A stretch of 64,000 nucleotides of DNA from a virus: the IMG/VR virus record IMGVR_UViG_3300032220_001761, positions 126,675 to 190,674 of that record. One strand, given 5' to 3'. Each line of letters begins with the position of its first letter. Position 1 is the first letter of the stretch. The notes under the pieces were generated by a model that was given only the letters and a program-made list of their open reading frames with translations, was not told where the DNA came from and ran no database searches. Positions 1 to 7,558 of this stretch are shown here, one piece after another. The position numbers and the translations under genes are program-made.

Positions 1-903
1 TTTTCTAAGTTCTTCTTTCTCACTCTCAAGCACCTGACGAGCAGCTTCATCCAATTCATATCTGGTTGAGTCATACCTAACGTCTCCAGTTGCTGAAAGG
101 TCAAAGAACATACGCTTATTCACTTCACCTCTACGATTCTTAGTGAAGGTAACATATCTTGTTCCGTCTTCTTCGAAACGTACCTCCATCATACCAGTGG
201 TGTTGTGCTTAAGCTTGTTTGATCCAACAAAGCTACCTCCTTTGTTAACCTGTTGGATACACAGGAAGCTCGTATATAAACTCTTCTCGTTCTTACCAGA
301 GTTATTGTTACGCATTTGATCAATCAACCATTTCTCAGTGGCTCCGGTAGTCATACCATTGGCTTCCTTTACTGTATCCTGCACCTCAACGAAGGAGTCA
401 ATTAATACGATGTCATATCCCCTGTTAAGCATATGCTCAACTATAAGCTTAGGGTTCTGATCCAAATACTCTCCAAGGAAAAGAATGTCGATTGTACCGA
501 ACTTAGGGTAACGCTTCACGTAACCATATAAATCGATACGATCCATTTCAGCAGAGATGAAAAGAACTGAAGCTCCAGAGGTTTGTAGATCAGATAGGAT
601 ATCCATCGCAACCGTACTCTTACCTACACCTGGGTCTCCAACCATCATAAAGTTAGTAGCCCTAGGAAACCCACCAGCGGTGGACAAAAGGGTATCAATG
701 GGCTTACCCGTCTTGATCGGCTCAAAGAGCTTAGGATCAAAGGTTAAGTCCTCCATCTTGACACATTCAGGAAGAACGGTTAATACTTCAGGCTGGGACA
801 TCTGTACCCCTGCCGCAAGGCGCTTAGCCTCGAATGATTTGCGAACGCTCTCGGCTATCTTTGCTTTAGCCTCTTCGCTCATTGGTTTACGATTTGTACT
901 CAT
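1..903 (-). CDS. RecA-fold ATPase, RadA/DnaB-like, C-terminus beyond window
   Basis: The start is the ATG at 903 and the frame stays open to base 1, so about 301 N-terminal residues are visible. A Walker A motif (GDPGVGKST) lies at residues 89-97, a Walker B (VLIDS) near residue 165, and a KNRRG motif near residue 255 that resembles the KNRFG motif of RadA/Sms. The protein is a RecA-superfamily ATPase, either a replicative DnaB-type helicase or a RadA-type branch-migration helicase. The first 30 residues (KPMSEEAKAKIAESVRKS) look like a NUMOD3 DNA-binding motif from homing endonucleases, unusual on such an ATPase. A Bacteroidota-type promoter lies directly upstream. Confidence 0.75.
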   Translation of the reverse strand, partial: MSTNRKPMSEEAKAKIAESVRKSFEAKRLAAGVQMSQPEVLTVLPECVKMEDLTFDPKLFEPIKTGKPIDTLLSTAGGFPRATNFMMVGDPGVGKSTVAMDILSDLQTSGASVLFISAEMDRIDLYGYVKRYPKFGTIDILFLGEYLDQNPKLIVEHMLNRGYDIVLIDSFVEVQDTVKEANGMTTGATEKWLIDQMRNNNSGKNEKSLYTSFLCIQQVNKGGSFVGSNKLKHNTTGMMEVRFEEDGTRYVTFTKNRRGEVNKRMFFDLSATGDVRYDSTRYELDEAARQVLESEKEELRK

Positions 904-924
904 TTGTGTGTGGGTTTTAATTTA

Positions 925-966
925 ACGCTAATGTAGAAAATTCTATTTAAAGAAAAAAATGTTTTG
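925..966 (-). promoter_or_regulatory. Bacteroidota-type promoter (copy 1)
   Basis: On the minus strand this reads an ACATTTTTTTC tract, then TAGAATTTTCTACATTAGCG. The palindrome TAGAAnnTTCTA runs into a -7-like TACATTAG (consensus TAnnTTTG, one mismatch). The same block recurs upstream of most leftward genes in the first 31 kb. It should drive the RadA/DnaB-like gene. Confidence 0.65.
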
Positions 967-975
967 CGAAATTTT

Positions 976-1248
976 TTAATCCTTTGCATAGTGCTTCAAT
1001 AACCCAGGTGAAGCATTAACCATTGTACCGTTACAGTTAACAACGATGTTCTTTTGGTTAATCTTAGATATTCTCCCTGGTCCGTAATACCAACGTGGGT
1101 CATCGGAGATCACAATGTCACCAACAGCGAACTGAGACTTAGCTTCATTTCTACGATCTCTTTGGATTGTATTAATGGTTTTAACAAGATCACTTAGCTC
1201 TTCTTTAGAGCAGTTGCGAACGAATGTTTTAACTTCTAATAAATTCAT
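976..1248 (-). CDS. Small protein with SH3/KOW-like domain
   Basis: 90 residues. The N-terminal half is helical and charged. From about residue 42 there is a compact beta-type segment (FAVGDIVISDD ... GRISKINQKNIVVN) like the small SH3/KOW-type barrels that bind nucleic acid or ribosomal partners. No family is recognised with certainty. It has its own promoter upstream and is followed on the same strand by the ATPase promoter, so it is probably expressed as a single gene. Confidence 0.65.
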   Translation of the reverse strand: MNLLEVKTFVRNCSKEELSDLVKTINTIQRDRRNEAKSQFAVGDIVISDDPRWYYGPGRISKINQKNIVVNCNGTMVNASPGLLKHYAKD

Positions 1249-1272
1249 ATGTCTTTTTTTTAATTGGTTATA

Positions 1273-1314
1273 ACGCTAATGTAGAAAATACTACATAAGA
1301 AAAAAAATGTTTTT
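1273..1314 (-). promoter_or_regulatory. Bacteroidota-type promoter (copy 2)
   Basis: Minus strand: ACATTTTTTTCTTATGTAG, then TATTTTCTACATTAGCG. It has the perfect GTAG/CTAC ends of the palindrome and the TACATTAG -7-like box, about 25 bp upstream of the 90-residue gene. Confidence 0.65.
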
Positions 1315-1402
1315 GAAAAAAACTTCACATCCGTCCGTCGCATCCTCTGCGGGGGTTCCTCAGTGCGTCGGAGGAGCACTGCACAGCAAAACTTTAGCCC
1401 AC

Positions 1403-1428
1403 AAAAAAAGAGGCCGAAGCCTCTTCTT
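1403..1428 (-). terminator. Rho-independent terminator
   Basis: On the minus strand, GAGGC-TTCG-GCCTC is followed by a run of T. It lies just beyond the end of the YubB-like gene and ends its transcript before the next promoter. Confidence 0.75.
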
Positions 1429-1452
1429 TACTACCAATTAAAACCTAACCAA

Positions 1453-2280
1453 TTAAGCTTTTACTCGATCCAAGTATTCTTTGATCTTCTGAGCCATCTC
1501 GTAATTCTCTTCCTCTACTGCTAGCTGTTCGAGATAGTTCCAAGCAAACTCCTGGTAATCACCAAAGAGAGATTTATTGTAAGCTACCTTCAAATACATC
1601 TTAGCCCAATTATTCTCAAGATCCTCTTCATCCATCTCTTCAATACGTGAAGGAATGTAATCCCATTCATCACGAATTTCGCAAGCCATCATGTAGGCAT
1701 CTTCAGATCCACCCTCTGGGATATTCTCCATAATCACATCACCAGCCTTCATGTGATACTCTCCAACATTGTGACCGAAGTCCTCATCAGCAAAGCTAAC
1801 TTTAAAAGTTGCCTTCGGATATTTTTCACTTAGCGTTTGTATCAATCGAGCTGGAGTTGCCCAAGCTGTTTCAAACTTGATATCTCCATTCTCACGACGA
1901 TCTTGCTCGTAAGCATTCCATTTGGTACCCCAAGCATTTCGTTGCCAATCGTACCAGTTATCAAACCCGTACTTCTTAATAAACTGTACACTCATCTCTT
2001 TGGTAATCCCTCTGGATACACCAAATCTTTTCTCGTGCTCTTCCAAATCCCCAGCAGCAATACGAGCTTCTTGCTTATCGTATTCTTCCTGCGAGATAAT
2101 TTGAGCTGGAGAAGTTGTACCTTTTAGTTCCTCAGGTAGAGGAGCAGCCTTATGGAAATCAATGTGCAAATGATGGCGTTTTCCATCCTCTTCATAAATA
2201 GAAGAGATCTCTGATTTAATTTTAGTTACTAGTTCTTCTGAACCTTCAATTGTAAGAATGTTAACTACGTGATTTGGCAT
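1453..2280 (-). CDS. YubB/Api92-like protein (DUF1281 family)
   Basis: 275 residues. The start MPNHVVNILTIEG and the central NWYDWQRNAWGTKWNAYE region are hallmarks of the Api92-like/DUF1281 family, which carries a ferredoxin-like YubB domain and is common on plasmids and phages. The biochemical role is unknown. The C-terminal third is acidic, with many Glu and Asp. The gene is flanked by its own promoter (2304-2345) and a terminator, so it is a monocistronic unit. Confidence 0.8.
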   Translation of the reverse strand: MPNHVVNILTIEGSEELVTKIKSEISSIYEEDGKRHHLHIDFHKAAPLPEELKGTTSPAQIISQEEYDKQEARIAAGDLEEHEKRFGVSRGITKEMSVQFIKKYGFDNWYDWQRNAWGTKWNAYEQDRRENGDIKFETAWATPARLIQTLSEKYPKATFKVSFADEDFGHNVGEYHMKAGDVIMENIPEGGSEDAYMMACEIRDEWDYIPSRIEEMDEEDLENNWAKMYLKVAYNKSLFGDYQEFAWNYLEQLAVEEENYEMAQKIKEYLDRVKA

Positions 2281-2303
2281 GACTAATTATTATTATTGGT
2301 TAT

Positions 2304-2345
2304 GTGGCAAAGATAGAAAAATCTACTTAAAGAAAAAAATGTTTT
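2304..2345 (-). promoter_or_regulatory. Bacteroidota-type promoter (copy 3)
   Basis: The minus strand contains TATCTTTG, an exact TAnnTTTG -7 box, preceded by AGATTTTTCTA and the ACATTTTTTTC tract. It lies about 25 bp before the YubB-like start. Confidence 0.7.
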
Positions 2346-2642
2346 CTAAACTTTTTCAAATGTTGGATCTTGAGGCAAATAAAACTTGCACTCGCTAACC
2401 CAAATAGGATCAAAGTCTAATGGCCAGTTAGCCCATCCATTCTTCCTACCATGGGGGTTAATTTTAATCACCTCCTCATCCTCATCGGTCTTCAGACTCA
2501 CTAACCCTATGGCTAAATGAGTTTCCAACTTAATAACACCTGGGTCGTTGGGGTGTGGAGCCTTATGCCTCAAAGCCTTACAACAAGAGTGTGCACTCCC
2601 AGGTACACCTTCTCTCATTAGACATTTATAGCAATCACTCAC
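2346..2642 (-). CDS. Conserved-looking hypothetical, Cys-rich N-terminus
   Basis: The frame is open from an ATG at 2678, but that start would overlap the upstream gene by 40 nt. The GTG at 2642 gives a clean GTGA overlap with the upstream stop and is preferred (98 residues). The N-terminus carries several cysteines (SDCYKCL, HSCCKAL) that could bind a metal. The remainder is rich in Pro, Trp and Asp, with no recognised family. Coupling to the upstream gene suggests co-translation. Confidence 0.6.
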   Translation of the reverse strand: MSDCYKCLMREGVPGSAHSCCKALRHKAPHPNDPGVIKLETHLAIGLVSLKTDEDEEVIKINPHGRKNGWANWPLDFDPIWVSECKFYLPQDPTFEKV

Positions 2643-2932
2643 GCCCAAGCCAATTGAAAGGTTAATTGCATACCCCAAGGAAGCTTGTAGGCAACAAAAC
2701 CACCGGTACCTATATTAGTACAGTGATCTTTAGAATAAATCGCATTGGTCAATAACACCCTAGCTTCCATACGGAGCTGGCTAATAGTTGGGATTGCCAT
2801 ACCATCACCAATAAGCCATTGATGATTGACTGAAACCATATGAGCATGCACCTTTTCGAAATTGAAACGATTCATGATAGAATCAACTTGTGCTTCTAAT
2901 TCTAGCTCGGTGAATTTTGGGTGTACTGACAT
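2639..2932 (-). CDS. Hypothetical protein
   Basis: 97 residues, beginning MSVHPKFTELELEAQ. A helical N-terminal half is followed by a mixed segment ending KLPWGMQLTFQLAWA. There are no recognisable catalytic motifs. It is the first gene of a two-gene unit with the Cys-rich protein that follows and has a copy of the repeated promoter upstream. Confidence 0.65.
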   Translation of the reverse strand: MSVHPKFTELELEAQVDSIMNRFNFEKVHAHMVSVNHQWLIGDGMAIPTISQLRMEARVLLTNAIYSKDHCTNIGTGGFVAYKLPWGMQLTFQLAWA

Positions 2933-2958
2933 AAAGTGAGTTTATTAATTGGTTATGC

Positions 2959-3000
2959 CGCTAATGTAGAATATTCTATCAAAAGAAAAAAATGTTTTCT
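2959..3000 (-). promoter_or_regulatory. Bacteroidota-type promoter (copy 4)
   Basis: Minus strand: ACATTTTTTTCTTTTGATAG, then AATATTCTACATTAGCGGC. It has the same palindrome and -7-like TACATTAG as the copies near 0.9 and 1.3 kb. Confidence 0.65.
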
Positions 3001-3072
3001 GAATTTTTTTCTTCACATATAGTACAAAATCCAGGATCTCTCCTAGGGTCTTTTTATAAAACAAGCAAGAAA

Positions 3073-3645
3073 TTAATTCAAATCTGTTCTTAAAGAATTC
3101 AATTCTTTCTGAGCCTGAAGACCAGCATCTGAAAAGATCTTAAGATTCTTAGCAAAGTAAGACTCTTTAAAAGATCCCATGTAAATAGCCCATACAATTC
3201 GATTGATGATACTAATCTGCTCTCTTATCTCATCATTAATACCAGGAATACCTTCAATAGCATTCTTATCCTGAGTAAATGATAAAATGCCCATTAATAG
3301 ATTAAAAGGCTCTGCAGGAATATCATTTAAGATTGAAGTATCAAGACCAGATTCTTCAGGTGAAATAAGCATGGTTTTACCAGATCCAGCAACTCCTCCG
3401 TTTTTCAGATAAACCTCTTTGTTCCAGAAAGTCTGCATCTCATCATAGTATGGACCGATACCCATGAAGAGATCAAAGTAAGCTCGCGGTGCAAGTAAAC
3501 ATACTGCAAGACCTTGATAGATCTCACAAAGCTGTTTACTTTTTTCTGATCCGTGATTCTCTAATTGAATAGAGGCATCAAAAATCTGACGTGAAAAAAT
3601 CATGTTGAATCCTTCTGGAAATCCGGGAAATGCTCTTTGTGACAT
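3073..3645 (-). CDS. Hypothetical protein, mostly helical
   Basis: 190 residues, predicted mainly alpha-helical. The segment GGVAGSGKTMLI near residue 83 looks like a Walker A, but it is preceded by a charged helix rather than a hydrophobic strand, and no Walker B follows, so I do not call it an ATPase. The gene stands alone with its own promoter. Confidence 0.65.
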   Translation of the reverse strand: MSQRAFPGFPEGFNMIFSRQIFDASIQLENHGSEKSKQLCEIYQGLAVCLLAPRAYFDLFMGIGPYYDEMQTFWNKEVYLKNGGVAGSGKTMLISPEESGLDTSILNDIPAEPFNLLMGILSFTQDKNAIEGIPGINDEIREQISIINRIVWAIYMGSFKESYFAKNLKIFSDAGLQAQKELNSLRTDLN

Positions 3646-3679
3646 GTCTAAAATTATTTAATTAGTATGTGGGTTAACG

Positions 3680-3720
3680 AGCGTAAATATAATAGAATTT
3701 TCTAGCACAAAAAAATGTTT
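3680..3720 (-). promoter_or_regulatory. Bacteroidota-type promoter (copy 5)
   Basis: Minus strand: ACATTTTTTTGTGC, then TAGAAAATTCTATTATATTTACGC. The palindrome TAGAAAATTCTA is perfect and TATATTTA is one base from TAnnTTTG. Confidence 0.55.
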
Positions 3721-3831
3721 CCACCAAAAAGGCCCGAACTTTTCTTGGGTGCAAGAAAATTCGGGTGCGCCCCCGAGCGTTTTGGTGTCCTGCGGAGTGG
3801 TTTTCTCTCTCCGTTTTCAGGGACCATAAAA

Positions 3832-3859
3832 AAATCCGACCCCTTTCGAGATCGGATTT
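3832..3859. terminator. Hairpin, possible terminator
   Basis: AAATCCGA and TCGGATTT pair across a 12-nt loop. An A-rich flank on the left would read as a T-run on the minus strand. No gene reads into it closely from the right, so its role is uncertain. Confidence 0.45.
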
Positions 3860-3967
3860 AAACCTACCTAAAATAAATTATGAACTAGCACAAAATACAG
3901 CGTTCACCTTTACTGTATTTTATAGGGTAAAAGTAATCAATTATTAAAAAGTAAAAAATCTTTTCTT

Positions 3968-3979
3968 AAATATATAAGA
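3968..3979 (+). promoter_or_regulatory. GATATATA-class element
   Basis: AAATATATAAGA, about 90 bp upstream of a rightward gene whose product has a capsid-targeting-like N-terminus. It matches the recurring (G)GATATATAA motif found before this gene class, but is farther from the start than other copies. Confidence 0.4.
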
Positions 3980-4067
3980 GAAGTAAGACAAATACGGCTG
4001 ACGGAGTAAGCTTCGGGGGTTCCCCGGTTAAAGCCCCTAAGCCCTAAACACTTCTTCTTTAAAAGTT

Positions 4068-4493
4068 ATGAACATTAAACTATTCGAAAATTTCGGGGAA
4101 GATCCGGAATTCACACAGAAGATCAGCTCAGATGACGCCTATCTTTCTCTCTACTCTGAACCCTACTCTCTAAGATCCGGCTCCGTTGTAGGTGGATCCG
4201 TCTCTTGGAAATGCGAGATGAACTACCGAAAATGGGGGATAGAAATGGAAGCTGTTCGCCTCACCAAACTCTCCTTCAATGTGGAAGTGGAAGACGAAGA
4301 TAACGAAGATGAAACCATCATCAAAGAGATCGTGGTTCCTTCGGAAGCTCTACAAGATCCATTAAGAATCAAATATAAAGTGGAGGGATTTCCTCTGACA
4401 ATCACATCCCTAGATATCACAATGAGAAACTCTGAGGATCCTGAGGATTGGAAATATGAGATCATAATAGGTGAAGAGAGAGATAACTACTAA
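4068..4493 (+). CDS. Hypothetical protein with capsid-targeting-like N-terminus
   Basis: 141 residues. The N-terminus MNIKLFENFGEDPE matches the recurrent K-L-F-E-x-F form of the capsid-targeting-like signal, with a possible (I/L)-x-E cut after LFE. The rest is acidic and beta-rich, with a run of Glu/Asp around residues 75-85, and has no recognised family. The gene is isolated, rightward among leftward genes, and ends at a strong terminator, so it is a single-gene island. Confidence 0.65.
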   Translation: MNIKLFENFGEDPEFTQKISSDDAYLSLYSEPYSLRSGSVVGGSVSWKCEMNYRKWGIEMEAVRLTKLSFNVEVEDEDNEDETIIKEIVVPSEALQDPLRIKYKVEGFPLTITSLDITMRNSEDPEDWKYEIIIGEERDNY

Positions 4494-4516
4494 AACCCCA
4501 ACAGAAAACACAAAGA

Positions 4517-4540
4517 AACCCCAGCAACCCTGGGGTTTTT
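4517..4540 (+). terminator. Rho-independent terminator
   Basis: CCCCAG-CAACC-CTGGGG followed by five T residues, 20 bp after the stop of the 141-residue gene. Confidence 0.8.
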
Positions 4541-4612
4541 CTTTGGACTAAGCCTAAATTTACCTCCTACACCCGCGCATTCGCAAGGGGTCCCTATGAC
4601 GTCCCCCTAATG

Positions 4613-4642
4613 AAAAAGGCCACCCAATTAAGGATGACCTTT
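4613..4642 (-). terminator. Likely terminator for the HTH/SANT gene
   Basis: On the minus strand, AAAGGTCATCC pairs with GGGTGGCCTTT and is followed by T residues, about 40 bp beyond the end of the leftward DNA-binding gene. Confidence 0.5.
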
Positions 4643-4679
4643 CTCTGTCTAATCAAAACCCCTTACGGGCAGAGGGGAA

Positions 4680-5303
4680 TTAATTGTGCATTAAGATGTT
4701 TGTACCTTCTGGGGTAACATTCATAGTGACACTCACTCCGAAATCACGAACCAAAGCAGCCAACTCTCGAAGATTAACTTCATTCTTAGGAGCATTACCA
4801 GGGATAGGCTTAGTAATCACTGTATCAACAATGACAGGAGTTTCTGCTCTAACAGGAGCAACAGGTAAGCTACGACGAGTACGCTTAATACCAGTAGGCA
4901 TATTAAAGCGTGTGTCCTGAATGAATCCCTCATCCATCAGCTGGCTCTTACGACAGTAGACAGACTGTTTAGAACGACCCAACAAATCCGTGGTCTCCTT
5001 AACAGTAAACTTACTGTAGACAGCATCTCTCAATAGCTCATCCTCACTGCGTGACCAACGACGATTAGCATTAGGAGTAGCCTTATTAGGATCACGCTCC
5101 TTACGCTCCTTAGCGAAAGGCAAGGTCAGAACTCCGTTGGTGTTCGGACGTCTTCCTTTCTTACGAATTTTACCTTCTGCAAAACGGCGAAGGGTTTCTA
5201 CCGACATTCCATGTCTTTCGGATACCACTCTTAGTGATTCTCCTGAGGTCACATAGTCCTTGACTGCTGACACTCTTTCTTTTGCGCTAATTTTTCTAGG
5301 CAT
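4680..5303 (-). CDS. DNA-binding protein: HTH plus Myb/SANT-like domain
   Basis: 207 residues. Residues 1-45 (ERVSAVKDYVTSGESLRVVSERHGMS) form a transposase-type helix-turn-helix. Residues about 80-125 (RRWSRSEDELLRDAVYSKF ... LLGRSKQSVYCRK) form a Myb/SANT-like module with the typical WSRSEDELL start. A basic linker (KGRRPN) lies between them. The role is probably transcription regulation. The next gene on the strand encodes a second, smaller SANT-like protein with the same GRTPGAVGFRKSQ-type recognition helix, so the two look like paralogous regulators. Confidence 0.7.
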   Translation of the reverse strand: MPRKISAKERVSAVKDYVTSGESLRVVSERHGMSVETLRRFAEGKIRKKGRRPNTNGVLTLPFAKERKERDPNKATPNANRRWSRSEDELLRDAVYSKFTVKETTDLLGRSKQSVYCRKSQLMDEGFIQDTRFNMPTGIKRTRRSLPVAPVRAETPVIVDTVITKPIPGNAPKNEVNLRELAALVRDFGVSVTMNVTPEGTNILMHN

Positions 5304-5330
5304 CTCAAGTTATATTTAGGGGTTTACAAA

Positions 5331-5654
5331 TTACAGATCCTCAACAAAAAACATAGCCATAGTAATACGCTTCCCGTTAGCACGAGCTATATGTCGTGCT
5401 GCACGAGCCATACTCTTGGCCTGATCTCTTGTGGTTACTACAGGTACCGGTGTTCCATTAACAACACCCGGACTAACCCGTTCTTTTTTTGCTTTCATTT
5501 TTATTTGCATTTGTGATTTACGAAATCCTACCGCCCCAGGTGTTCTTCCAAGAACCTCGGAGATCTCTTTATTAGTCTTACCATCTTTGCTCATGGACTT
5601 CAAAATTCGAATCTCCTTCTTGGTCCATGCTCTTTTGTTTTCCGTCTTATTCAT
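5331..5654 (-). CDS. Small Myb/SANT-like DNA-binding protein
   Basis: 107 residues. Residues 8-50 (RAWTKKEIRILKSMSKDGKT, then EISEVLGRTPGAVGFRKSQM) form a SANT/Myb-like three-helix module closely resembling that of the adjacent 207-residue protein. The tail is basic. It is the first gene of a leftward two-gene unit and is probably a regulator. A promoter with an exact TACATTTG -7 box lies immediately upstream, at the edge of the large divergent noncoding region. Confidence 0.7.
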   Translation of the reverse strand: MNKTENKRAWTKKEIRILKSMSKDGKTNKEISEVLGRTPGAVGFRKSQMQIKMKAKKERVSPGVVNGTPVPVVTTRDQAKSMARAARHIARANGKRITMAMFFVEDL

Positions 5655-5678
5655 ACCTGGGATGTTTAATAATTATAA

Positions 5679-5718
5679 GGCAAATGTAGAAACTTCTCAC
5701 GAGAGAAAAAAAAGTTTT
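5679..5718 (-). promoter_or_regulatory. Bacteroidota-type promoter (copy 6)
   Basis: The minus strand contains GTTTCTACATTTGCC, with TACATTTG as an exact TAnnTTTG match, preceded by the T-rich tract. It drives the SANT-like regulator pair. Confidence 0.7.
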
Positions 5719-5829
5719 CGAATATTTTTTTAACATTAGTTTCCCTTCCATTGAGATCTTAATATAATAAATCTTTCTCAAATAAAAAAATTATCCACCA
5801 ACAATTTTGCGCGGACCTCCGAAAATTAT

Positions 5830-5997
5830 CGGGGCAACTCCGAGTCTCCTAACTCTCTGGGAAATCCCCACGGGGAAATTCCAAGAATCCAAGAAGATAT
5901 TCCCAGAGGAGGCACCTCAGATACCTAGCCATCTGGGGCAACTCCGAGACATTAAAGCTACTCCAAAAAGAAACCAACCAACCGGGGAAACTCCGAA
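5830..5997 (+). repeat. Four imperfect copies of CGGGGCAACTCCGAG
   Basis: Copies start at 5830, 5871, 5934 and 5983 (41, 63 and 49 bp apart). They share (C/T)GGGG(C/A)AA(C/T)TCC(G/A)A. Each copy can form a short hairpin (CGGGG/CTCCG with mismatch). They could be protein-binding sites. Confidence 0.65.
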
Positions 5998-6139
5998 ACA
6001 GCAGAGAAACTTTTCTTTCCCTAGTTTAGCAAAAATCTCTTTTGCGCATTCGCGTGGGGTCCCCCTGGGGGCCTATCCGGGGCACACGTAGAAAGTGGGT
6101 TTAATCTCTCACAGTTTGTAGTATATTCTACGGACCTTC

Positions 6140-6200
6140 TTACTGGGACGATATAGGATCTTTACTGGGACGATATAGGATCTTTACTGGGATATCTTGG
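6140..6200 (+). repeat. 22-bp tandem repeat
   Basis: Two perfect 22-bp units (6140-6161, 6162-6183), each beginning TTACTGGGACGATATAGG, are followed by a truncated third copy (TTACTGGGATAT). The period is about two helical turns, as expected for same-face protein binding sites. Just upstream lies GTAGTATATTCTAC, the same palindrome type as in the repeated promoters. Confidence 0.75.
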
Positions 6201-6301
6201 ATGCTCGGGTATGCCTATAACTCCCTTTAAAATGTGGTTTAGTATTGGGGAAGGTTTAGGGATCTAGGAAGGGGCACTTCGGCCCCACAAGAGGGTGTGT
6301 C

Positions 6302-6526
6302 TATAGTATGGGTATGTCCTATATAGTAGAGATGGTGTCATATAGTATATGGATAGGCTTCTTATATAGTACTAGGGTAGTCATGTCTATGTGTATATGG
6401 ATAGAGTTATTTGTTATTGTGGTTTTTTTAATGGTTGGTGTGATTATAGGTATGAGTATGACATATGTGTATACTATAGGGGTAGGTACTAGTCTATGTC
6501 TAATGAGTGTGCTATACTATATAGTA
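6302..6526 (+). repeat. Cluster of TATAGTA words
   Basis: TATAGTA occurs near 6302, 6323, 6341, 6365 and 6520, with the reverse complement TACTATA overlapping some copies. An open frame across this stretch is hydrophobic and probably only reflects the repeats. Confidence 0.55.
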
Positions 6527-6706
6527 GGGTTGATGGTTTTATTGGTGTTTATTCTGTTAGGTTGGGAGGGCGGTGTTTGGCGGTATTTTTGGGTTTTATC
6601 CCCCCTTTTTTACTGGTGGATATTTCTGAGGATTTTGTGGTGATTTTTGGCCGAGTAAAGTAGAGATTTCTATAACCGCGTGTAGTTCCTATTTAGGTAA
6701 GGATAT

Positions 6707-6775
6707 CGGGGCGAACTTGTATAATGACGGGGAACGGGGCGAAAAGCGGGTGGTAATTCGGGGCGACGGGGCGGA
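6707..6775 (+). repeat. GGGGCGA repeats
   Basis: GGGGCGA occurs at 6708, 6736 and 6760, with a GGGGCGG variant at 6768. The G-rich top strand is unusual for this AT-rich genome. It lies 60-120 bp before the first rightward gene. Confidence 0.55.
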
Positions 6776-6789
6776 TAGTTATGGTGGTT

Positions 6790-6808
6790 CGCCTCGGGGA
6801 TCGAGGCG
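6790..6808 (+). other. Strong GC hairpin
   Basis: CGCCTCG pairs with CGAGGCG across a 5-nt loop. There is no T-run after it, so it is not a typical terminator. It sits 12 bp before a GATATATA element and 24 bp before the next start codon. Confidence 0.6.
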
Positions 6809-6818
6809 GTGTGAGGAA

Positions 6819-6830
6819 TGATATATAAGG
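6819..6830 (+). promoter_or_regulatory. GATATATA-class element
   Basis: TGATATATAAGG ends directly before the ATG at 6832. If this is a -10-like late promoter, the transcript would have almost no leader. Confidence 0.5.
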
Positions 6831-6831
6831 G

Positions 6832-7545
6832 ATGAGACACATTAAATTATTTGAGTCTTTCTTGGAAAAGAAACACCAATATAAAAAACCCGAATACGAG
6901 TTTAAGGAGTTTTATAGGGTATTTAAGAATCATGTGGAATTAAGATCGATGCTTCCTTCCAATATAGATCAGGAAATATTTGATGTTATGGGAGGGGGAT
7001 TTGACAATGAGCCTAAATGGATAGAGAATCATTTTGATCCACCTAACAGATCTGGGGAAATAGGAACAGATGATCTTATTGAGATAGCCAAAGAGGAGGA
7101 TCCTAGATTTATTCCTTTTATTATTTGGTGTCGTGATTTATTTGAAAGTGGTAAGATGGAAAAGATTGAATTGGATTGGATAAGACCAAGATTAACTACT
7201 AAGTTTAAAAATCACGATTGGGATGTTTTACAAGATGATCCGGACTATTTGGGTAGTTGTGAAACCGAATACAAAAAAGCAATTGCTGCTGGGTTAGATG
7301 ATGATACTCTTAATGGAACATTAGGGCTTGTACAAAAATACCCCAATATAAATATTAGACAAGCACAGTACTGGTCTTATATAAAAGGATCTATAGCTCA
7401 CTTTAATAAGGTTGAAAAAATCGGGGGGCAATTACCTTGTACACAATTCATATTATATAAAGGTAACTATTATACTGTAGGTGGTAGAAGAAGAATGTTC
7501 TGGCACTTCTATAATGGTGTGGATCCTACTGTTTGGATGATGTAA
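6832..7545 (+). CDS. Tagged virion-type protein with ParB-like C-terminus
   Basis: 237 residues. The N-terminus MRHIKLFESFLEKK is the K-L-F-E-S form of the capsid-targeting-like signal; LFE-S fits the T4 gp21 cleavage rule (I/L)-x-E before A/G/S. The last 35 residues (FILYKGNYYTVGGRRRMFWH, then PTVWMM) resemble the ParB/sulfiredoxin-type nuclease core, where a (G/S)GRRR segment follows a strand. A second ParB-like protein in this window (44092-44838) has the same layout. The function is inferred only. It is the first gene of a rightward block. Confidence 0.65.
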   Translation: MRHIKLFESFLEKKHQYKKPEYEFKEFYRVFKNHVELRSMLPSNIDQEIFDVMGGGFDNEPKWIENHFDPPNRSGEIGTDDLIEIAKEEDPRFIPFIIWCRDLFESGKMEKIELDWIRPRLTTKFKNHDWDVLQDDPDYLGSCETEYKKAIAAGLDDDTLNGTLGLVQKYPNINIRQAQYWSYIKGSIAHFNKVEKIGGQLPCTQFILYKGNYYTVGGRRRMFWHFYNGVDPTVWMM

Positions 7546-7558
7546 AACAATTACAAAA

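Larger units (their letters stand above)
3646..4067. other. 422-bp intergenic region with hairpins
   Basis: No credible gene is present. The left end holds the promoter of the 190-residue gene. A long hairpin at 3733-3765 (CCCGAA arms with an extended TTTTCTT/AAGAAAA stem) is followed by a GC-rich stretch, then a second hairpin at 3832-3859. The right half is AT-rich and contains a GATATATA-class element, then a GC-rich patch (cgggggttccccgg) just before the rightward gene. Confidence 0.6.
5655..6831. other. 1.2-kb divergent noncoding region, candidate origin/control region
   Basis: Leftward genes end their upstream side here and rightward genes begin at 6832. Four repeat families follow one another: GGGGCAACTCCGA-like copies, a 22-bp tandem repeat, TATAGTA words, and GGGGCGA words with a strong hairpin. 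Base composition differs from the genes around it, with a G/T-rich top strand from about 6.2 to 6.65 kb. Open frames exist but look like by-products of the repeats. A replication origin, a packaging or recombination site, or a control region are all possible; the sequence does not decide. Confidence 0.55.

Noticed and set aside
3073-3645. ATPase call from GGVAGSGKT
   Set aside because: No hydrophobic strand before it and no Walker B after it.
5807-6091. Open frame for a 94-residue Pro-rich protein
   Set aside because: It is built over the GGGGCAACTCCGA repeats, has no domain and no promoter element before it.
6308-6643. Open frame for a 111-residue very hydrophobic protein in the divergent region
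   Set aside because: It runs through the TATAGTA repeats and a G/T-rich strand, which by themselves give Val, Leu, Ile, Trp and Tyr codons. No promoter-type or start context supports it.
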